Shown in pieces: positions 13,219 to 16,954 of a stretch of DNA of 16,954 bases. The position numbers and the translations under genes are program-made. The notes beneath the pieces are model-generated. The model did no database searches and was not told the origin of the DNA. It saw nothing but the letters and a program-made list of their open reading frames with translations. Origin of the DNA: Zoogloeaceae bacterium (GTDB taxonomy: Bacteria > Pseudomonadota > Gammaproteobacteria > Burkholderiales > Rhodocyclaceae); the NCBI GenBank assembly GCA_031290955.1, contig JAISLJ010000176.1:1-16954 (forward strand). Reading direction: 5' to 3'. The stretch's first letter is position 1, and each line of letters begins with the position of its first letter.

Positions 13219-13911
13219 TCAGCGCGGGGATGTCCGACGGCGGTCGTTCTTGCGGCGGTCAGTGTTGCTGCGCCGGTCGCCATTCTTCCGCCGCTCCAGA
13301 TGGCTGGGATAGTTGCTGGCGGAAACCGGATCCTGCCGTCGATCGGTGTTGCCGACCGCGCGCCGGTCGTTTTTTCGGCGTTCGACGATTCCGGGCGGCA
13401 TCTGCCCCGGAAAGGACATCCGCGAGGGCCTTGCGCCCGCCGCGCTTTGCGGAATCTTCCGGTCCCGCCGCTCGTCATCCAAAATGCGCAGGAGATTGTC
13501 CAGCACACGTTCCAGGATGTGGACGCCCTGTTCGAGATCGGTTTCGTCAACCTCCGTCAGGATGGCTTCGCGCAACGCGGTGACTCCGGCCGAGATTTCC
13601 TCGAACAGCGAGAAACCGGAGGGCGTGATCACGATGTGGTTTTGGCGGCGATCCTGGGGATCGGGCTGACGCCGCAGCAAGTCGCGTTTTTCCATGCGAT
13701 CCAGAAGGCGCACCAGACGCGAGGTCTCGATCCCCAGCCGGGAGGCCAGCATGTATTGATTGTAACGGGTGTCTCCGCGATACAGAAGCCACAGGATTTC
13801 CCAACTCGACATGTTCATGTCCCAGAGGCGCATGTGCGCGTCCATCCGCAGACGCCACAAGGATGCGGCACGATAAAGGAGGGTTGCGAAATCGGATTGC
13901 TTTTGTTGCAT
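13219..13911 (-). CDS. MarR-family transcriptional regulator with Arg-rich repeat tail
   Basis: A winged-helix repressor/activator of the MarR type. The first ~145 of 230 residues give the family fold: the N-terminal dimer helix, the HTH (MSSWEILWLLYRGDTRYNQ, MLASRLGIETSRLVRLLDRM) and the wing LLRRQPDPQDRRQNHIVITP. Typical MarR proteins end near 140-160 residues. Here an extra ~80-residue tail repeats an Arg/Asp motif: ERRKNDRR, NTDRRQDP, ERRKNGDRR and NTDRRKNDRR. The tail is hydrophilic and probably disordered; its role is unknown. The ATG at 13911 has an AAGAAG-type Shine-Dalgarno. The gene converges on mshL with a 15-base gap. A perfect inverted repeat upstream suggests autoregulation. Confidence 0.88.
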   Translation of the reverse strand: MQQKQSDFATLLYRAASLWRLRMDAHMRLWDMNMSSWEILWLLYRGDTRYNQYMLASRLGIETSRLVRLLDRMEKRDLLRRQPDPQDRRQNHIVITPSGFSLFEEISAGVTALREAILTEVDETDLEQGVHILERVLDNLLRILDDERRDRKIPQSAAGARPSRMSFPGQMPPGIVERRKNDRRAVGNTDRRQDPVSASNYPSHLERRKNGDRRSNTDRRKNDRRRTSPR

Positions 13912-13952
13912 GATTATTCTTCTTGTTGCTAGGTGCTAGGTTTGTGACTGGG

Positions 13953-13971
13953 TGATTCTGTTGCTGAATCA
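13953..13971. promoter_or_regulatory. Candidate MarR operator
   Basis: TGATTC-N7-GAATCA is a perfect 6-bp inverted repeat 42 bases upstream of the marR start, with dimensions usual for MarR-family dimers. Between it and the gene, GCTAGGT occurs twice in tandem (13928-13941). The promoter itself is not clear. Confidence 0.45.
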
Positions 13972-14078
13972 TTGAATGCACCCAACTGTTTCACTAACAT
14001 TACATCCCCCCGGCGCGAAACCCGTTATTTTCCAGGATAAACGGCGCAATGAAGAAGATAAACGGAAAAGCGAGCGGT

Positions 14079-15506
14079 TCAGGCAAGCAGGATTGCCAGG
14101 AAGGCTTCCGCGCCGCCTTCGGGATGATTGCGAAATCCAGCCTCACCGCCATGCAAACGCGCCGCTTCCCGCGCAAAGGGAAGGCCCAGCCCCGTGCCCT
14201 TGCCGCCAGTCCGGGGACGCGGCAGCGAATAGAAACGCTCGAAGAGTTGCCGAAGCGCGTATTCCGGCGCGCCTTCGCCTTGGTCACGCACCTTGAGCAC
14301 GGCCTTGCCGGAATCCTGCGCGAGGGAAAGGTGGATTTTGCCGTGTTCGGGCGAAAAGTCAATGGCGTTTTCCAGCAGGTTGTCGATGGCCTGCCCGAGC
14401 AGAAAGGCGTCGCCCAGACAGGGAAACGCGCCTTCGGCCTCAATCCGGGTGGAGAGATGGCGCGACGCGAGTGTTGGCTGACAGGAGGCGAGGCGTTGGC
14501 GGACAAGATCGCCCAAATCGAAGGCCCGGCAATCCTCCGGGCTTTGCAGTTGTTCGACGCGAGCGAGTTGCAGCATGCGCTCGATGGTGTGTTGCAGGCG
14601 CGCGGACTGTGCCCGGATCAAAGCCGTGAACCGCTGGCGTTCGGCTTCCGGGAGCGGCGCTTCCAGAAGTTCGACGGCGGAAAGAATGGCAGTGAGCGGG
14701 CTTTTCATTTCGTGGGTAAGATTCTGGATGTATTTTTCCACATATTGTTTGCCCTCCAGTTGTTCGCGCATCATGGCAAGCGCCCGGGCCAGTTCGGAGA
14801 ACTGGCGTCCGCCGCCCATTGGCGGCTCGGCTTTTTGCCCGGCGCTCACGGCGCGCGCGTAGCGAATGAGGTTGAGGATCGACCAGGAAAGCCAGGCAGA
14901 AAAACCAAGGCCGATCAGGGCGGAGACAAGCAGCATGATCGTGCCGCGGTCGATGAGCCGCCTTGTCGTGCGCCGAACATAAGGGTTCAGGGTTCGCGTC
15001 GGCTTTGCGAGGGAAAGGACGCCAATCAGCTTGCCTTCCCAGAAGACTGGCGCGGCAATGTACATGAAGGAAGTCCGGGGATCATCCGGATCGTCGCGTG
15101 AAGTCCGCGCCCCGTATTCGCCGCGCAGGACGCTGGCGATATCCTTCCAGCGCGAAAAATCGGCGCCCAGCATCTGGCCTTCCGAATCATAAACCACCTT
15201 CCCTTGGGCATCGGTAATGTAAACCCGGAAATCGAGTTGCTCCTTCTTGATTCCGAAGATATCGGCAGCGGGTTCCCGCTGTCGCGCTGCCCGCAGCGCG
15301 GCGGCAAAGTCGCCGCTGTTGATGCGCCGGTGCGCGAGATCGGGCGCCGCCAGTTCTGCGAGCAGGTGGGAAGCATCGACGAGTGTTTCTTCCGTGGCTT
15401 GCCGCAGGCCGGGTTCGACTTCTTCCGTGAAGACTTCCAGCACGAACCAGGCGGCAAGACCAAGCACCAGGAAATAGCCAAGGAAGAGGCGCACGGGAAC
15501 GTTCAT
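14079..15506 (-). CDS. creC: CreC-like sensor histidine kinase
   Basis: Inner-membrane sensor kinase that phosphorylates the CreB-like regulator upstream. The 475-residue product has two membrane helices (~7-26 and ~187-210) flanking a periplasmic sensor of ~160 residues. The start FLGYFLVLGLAAWFVLEVF with LVDASHLLAELAAPDL nearby is the CreC signature. A HAMP-like segment follows, then the dimerisation helix with phospho-acceptor His265 in LTHEMKSPLTAI. The ATPase domain has the N-box (NLLENAIDFSP, 376-386) and G-boxes (KVRDQGEGAP, GKGTGLGLPFA). Its ATG overlaps the creB stop by four bases (ATGA), so the pair is coupled. It ends without a clear terminator. creD, a usual partner and target, is not within the window. 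Confidence 0.92.
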   Translation of the reverse strand: MNVPVRLFLGYFLVLGLAAWFVLEVFTEEVEPGLRQATEETLVDASHLLAELAAPDLAHRRINSGDFAAALRAARQREPAADIFGIKKEQLDFRVYITDAQGKVVYDSEGQMLGADFSRWKDIASVLRGEYGARTSRDDPDDPRTSFMYIAAPVFWEGKLIGVLSLAKPTRTLNPYVRRTTRRLIDRGTIMLLVSALIGLGFSAWLSWSILNLIRYARAVSAGQKAEPPMGGGRQFSELARALAMMREQLEGKQYVEKYIQNLTHEMKSPLTAILSAVELLEAPLPEAERQRFTALIRAQSARLQHTIERMLQLARVEQLQSPEDCRAFDLGDLVRQRLASCQPTLASRHLSTRIEAEGAFPCLGDAFLLGQAIDNLLENAIDFSPEHGKIHLSLAQDSGKAVLKVRDQGEGAPEYALRQLFERFYSLPRPRTGGKGTGLGLPFAREAARLHGGEAGFRNHPEGGAEAFLAILLA

Positions 15507-16204
15507 GGGTTGATGCTGTAACCCAGGCCGCGATGGGTAACGATAGGGTCATAGCCGGGCCGAGCGAGGCGCAGCTTGGCGCGCAGGGTTTTGATGTGCG
15601 TATCCACGGTGCGATCTTCCGTTTCTTCCGCGTCCTTCCAGATCTTTTCCATGAGCGTGGCGCGTGAAAACACCCATCCGGGATGTTCAAGCAGGCAGGC
15701 CAGGAGCAGGTATTCGTAGCGCGTGAGGTTGAGCCATTGCCCGGCGAGGGCGATGCGCAGACCCGCGTGGTCGACGTGGAAGGGCGTCTCCGGCTCCGAA
15801 GCGGAATCCGCCGTTTCCGGCCGGGCGGATTGCGCGGCGTGAAGATGTGTGACGCGCCGCAGGATGGCGCGTACGCGGGAGAGCAATTCTCGCGGGCTGA
15901 AGGGTTTGGTAACGTAGTCATCCGCGCCCAGTTCCAGCCCGACGATCCGGTCTACTTCTTCGGCGCGCGCGGTGAGAAAGATCACCGGGACGCCGGAATG
16001 ACGACGCAGTTCGCGGCAGACATCGAAGCCGCTCATGTCTGGCAGGCCCACATCCAGGATAATCAGGGCGTAATCCTTGCGCCGCGCCATTGCCACGGCC
16101 TCCTGCCCCAAGGCGCAACGGTCGCAGGAAAAGCCGTCGGCGGAAAAGGCATAGACAAGGGTATCGGCAATCGCCGCTTCGTCATCGACAATCAAAATCT
16201 CCAT
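15503..16204 (-). CDS. creB: CreB-like OmpR-family response regulator
   Basis: DNA-binding response regulator partnered with the CreC-like kinase. The 233-residue product has a receiver domain (VDDEAAIADTL; phospho-acceptor Asp51 in LIILDVGLPDMSGFDV; Thr78 in FLTAR; Lys100 in VTKPFS). An Ala/Ser-rich linker (~120-145) follows, then an OmpR-type winged helix (LTRYEYLLLACLLEHPGWVF, DRTVDTHIKTLRAKLR, VTHRGLGYSINP). The frame is open upstream to 16591, but that part runs through tandem repeats and a hairpin. ATG 16204 starts the receiver exactly as in the family (MEILIVDDE). There is no Shine-Dalgarno, and the best promoter predicts initiation at or next to the ATG, so the message may be leaderless. 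In known systems CreB sites are tandem TTCAC repeats; I did not find a convincing pair here. Confidence 0.92.
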   Translation of the reverse strand: MEILIVDDEAAIADTLVYAFSADGFSCDRCALGQEAVAMARRKDYALIILDVGLPDMSGFDVCRELRRHSGVPVIFLTARAEEVDRIVGLELGADDYVTKPFSPRELLSRVRAILRRVTHLHAAQSARPETADSASEPETPFHVDHAGLRIALAGQWLNLTRYEYLLLACLLEHPGWVFSRATLMEKIWKDAEETEDRTVDTHIKTLRAKLRLARPGYDPIVTHRGLGYSINP

Positions 16205-16210
16205 CCCGCA

Positions 16211-16239
16211 ATGGTATGCGCTTTGAGGATTCCTGTAAA
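16211..16239 (-). promoter_or_regulatory. Candidate promoter of creBC, possibly giving a leaderless transcript
   Basis: On the minus strand TTTACA (16239-16234) and TACCAT (16216-16211) are separated by 17 bases, five and four matches to consensus. Initiation six to seven bases past the -10 would fall at 16204-16205, the first base of the creB ATG or the base before it. Confidence 0.45.
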
Positions 16240-16287
16240 ACGGGGAGAGCAGGGCCATCGCATAACCAGCCGCCCTCTCCATCCCAC

Positions 16288-16308
16288 GGGGGAGCAGGAT
16301 GCTCCCCC
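16288..16308. repeat. 9-bp perfect hairpin upstream of creB
   Basis: GGGGGAGCA-GGA-TGCTCCCCC, a very stable stem with a three-base loop. No T-run follows on either strand. It resembles the purine/pyrimidine palindromes of the dispersed repeats elsewhere in the window. Confidence 0.8.
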
Positions 16309-16328
16309 CCACTTTGTTGGACACGCCG

Positions 16329-16391
16329 CGCGTTTGGGCAGATACGTCCCGCGTTGGGGCAGACGCACTCCGCGTTGGGGCAGACACGTCC
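16329..16391. repeat. 21-bp tandem repeat, three units
   Basis: Units at 16329-16349, 16350-16370 and 16371-16391 share the frame CGCGTTGGGGCAGA followed by a variable 7-base end (TACGTCC, CGCACTC, CACGTCC); unit 1 has T for G at one position. The length is a multiple of three and no stop is created on the minus strand, so it reads there as a 7-residue repeat (RDVSAPT-like), but no real gene is evident. Confidence 0.88.
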
Positions 16392-16420
16392 TGTGTCGCT
16401 GCCCGGCGTAAACCCGGTGG

Positions 16421-16582
16421 ATGTCGCGTCCCCTGACCCGCATCGCAGCGATTACGGCTTTCGCGTCTACTGAAGAGAGCGGCGAAGAGAGCGGCAAGAC
16501 GATCTATTTTTGCGTGCGCTACGAAAACGCCAAAGGCGAGCCGGGGCCGTGGGGGCCAATCTTTTCGGCGGTGATTCCGTGA
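16421..16582 (+). pseudogene. Remnant of a conserved protein C-terminus
   Basis: A 53-codon frame with an in-frame stop just upstream of its ATG and no Shine-Dalgarno. Its second half, GKTIYFCVRYENAKGEPGPW followed by GPIFSAVIP and a stop, has strong protein character. It resembles the end of a module often seen at the C-terminus of hypothetical proteins (YFxxRWxNxxGexGPWS...SAVIP); that likeness is from memory and unchecked. The first half looks like non-coding DNA read through. I take it as the surviving 3' end of a larger gene whose body has been lost. An overlapping frame ends RSDYGFRVY at 16473, perhaps debris of another gene end. Confidence 0.45.
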
Positions 16583-16596
16583 GGCGCCCACCCCAA

Positions 16597-16621
16597 CCCT
16601 CGCCCGCTTGGCGGGCGAGGG
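16597..16621. repeat. 11-bp perfect hairpin in repeat region
   Basis: CCCTCGCCCGC-TTG-GCGGGCGAGGG. It is followed by a second small hairpin, GGCGC-AAA-GCGCC (16623-16635). Both precede copy B of the dispersed repeat. Confidence 0.85.
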
Positions 16622-16623
16622 TG

Positions 16624-16762
16624 GCGCAAAGCGCCGCTAACTTCCTCCAACCTTTCCGCAACAGAACCGCCCAAGGAAAAATATGCGGCGCTTCGCGCCG
16701 GAGGATGCGCACCCTCACTCGCCCCTGCCGGGGCACTCTCCCCCGCCAGGCGGGGGAGAGAG
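16624..16762. repeat. Dispersed composite repeat, copy B
   Basis: Second copy of the repeat at 7578-7718, same orientation. The 35-base core at 16668-16702 is identical. It ends with a 12-bp hairpin (CTCTCCCCCGCC-A-GGCGGGGGAGAG, 16736-16760) immediately beyond the stop of the minus-strand gene at 16765. It may act as a 3' end signal for that gene, although no T-run follows. Confidence 0.85.
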
Positions 16763-16764
16763 AA

Positions 16765-16954
16765 TCACTCCGACCCCGCTTGAATAGCCGAAAGAACGGA
16801 CTGCTTCGCTTTGCTCTGATCGAATGCCAAGTAGTAGTGCTGGTAGGTCCAGGTGTGCAGGGCTTCCTCGAAGACCTGGCGCGCCTGGTATATCTGCAAC
16901 TCCGGCGCGGTCATCTTCTCCATCACCGCAAGCCCGACATTGCGCATGGCAAGG
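16765..16954 (-). CDS. C-terminal part of an unrecognised protein, 5' end outside the window
   Basis: The minus-strand frame is open from the window edge to a TGA at 16765-16767, so this is the last ~62 residues of a gene starting to the right. The sequence (ALMRNVGLAVMEKMTAPELQ, then IYQARQVFEEALHTWTYQHY and YLAFDQSKAKQSVLSAIQAG, ending SE) is mostly helical in character, has no membrane segment, and has even amino-acid use as in real proteins. I do not recognise the family. An internal ATG at 16947 exists, but nothing marks it as the start. Confidence 0.55.
   Translation of the reverse strand, partial: LAMRNVGLAVMEKMTAPELQIYQARQVFEEALHTWTYQHYYLAFDQSKAKQSVLSAIQAGSE

Noticed and set aside
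16288..16308. Rho-independent terminator before creB
   Set aside because: The stem is strong, but neither strand has a T-run after it and no gene end points to it.
15503..16591. Long N-terminal extension of CreB with 7-residue repeats
   Set aside because: The extension passes through tandem repeats and a hairpin. The receiver domain starts exactly at the ATG at 16204, as in the family.

Overview
The window looks like chromosomal DNA of a GC-rich Betaproteobacterium, most like Rhodocyclales or a related diazotroph-containing lineage. The pointers are a permease-less PTS operon, a CreBC-type two-component system, an MshL-type secretin, ClsB, TAnAAT-type -10 boxes and a nif gene with a sigma-54 promoter. 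The assignment comes from gene content only and is not certain to genus. The first ~620 bases are visibly poorer in GC than the rest and read as foreign or rearranged DNA.

Layout. 1-1100: an unrecognised plus-strand gene fragment runs tail-to-tail into a minus-strand nifE remnant that keeps its start codon, Shine-Dalgarno and a good -24/-12 promoter. Its body has lost a large internal piece and its 3' end. 1171-3583 (minus): a tightly coupled operon for a mannose-type EIIA, HPr and enzyme I, with no EIIB/EIIC. 3762-4406 (minus): a small zinc-ribbon, single-pass membrane protein. 4669-7390 (plus): clsB (cardiolipin synthase) and mgtE (Mg2+ channel), each with a visible promoter. 7391-7849: no gene; a ~385-bp element bounded by imperfect 21-bp inverted repeats carries dispersed repeats. 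7850-11253 (plus): a compact three-gene glycan-initiation cassette of SDR reductase/epimerase, monotopic sugar-1-phosphate transferase and membrane-bound UDP-sugar 4,6-dehydratase. Together these could make and prime an N-acetylated 6-deoxyhexosamine such as QuiNAc. 11506-13203 (plus): a stand-alone MshL-like lipoprotein secretin. 13219-13911 (minus): a MarR regulator with an unusual Arg-rich repeat tail. 14079-16204 (minus): a creB-creC-like response regulator/kinase pair without creD. 16205-16954: tandem repeats, a remnant of a protein C-terminus, a second copy of the dispersed repeat, and the 3' end of a gene running off the window.

Points most worth a second look: the internally deleted nifE; a shared element (ATTGCCGTCC exactly 28 nt upstream of TAGAAT) in front of both the PTS operon and clsB, tandemly repeated at the former; the inverted-repeat-bounded element and its sister repeat 9 kb away; the near-perfect 21-bp hairpin inside the end of mshL; and the RRKNDRR-type tail of the MarR protein. 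I saw no CRISPR array, tRNA, rRNA, complete insertion sequence or obvious complete defence system.
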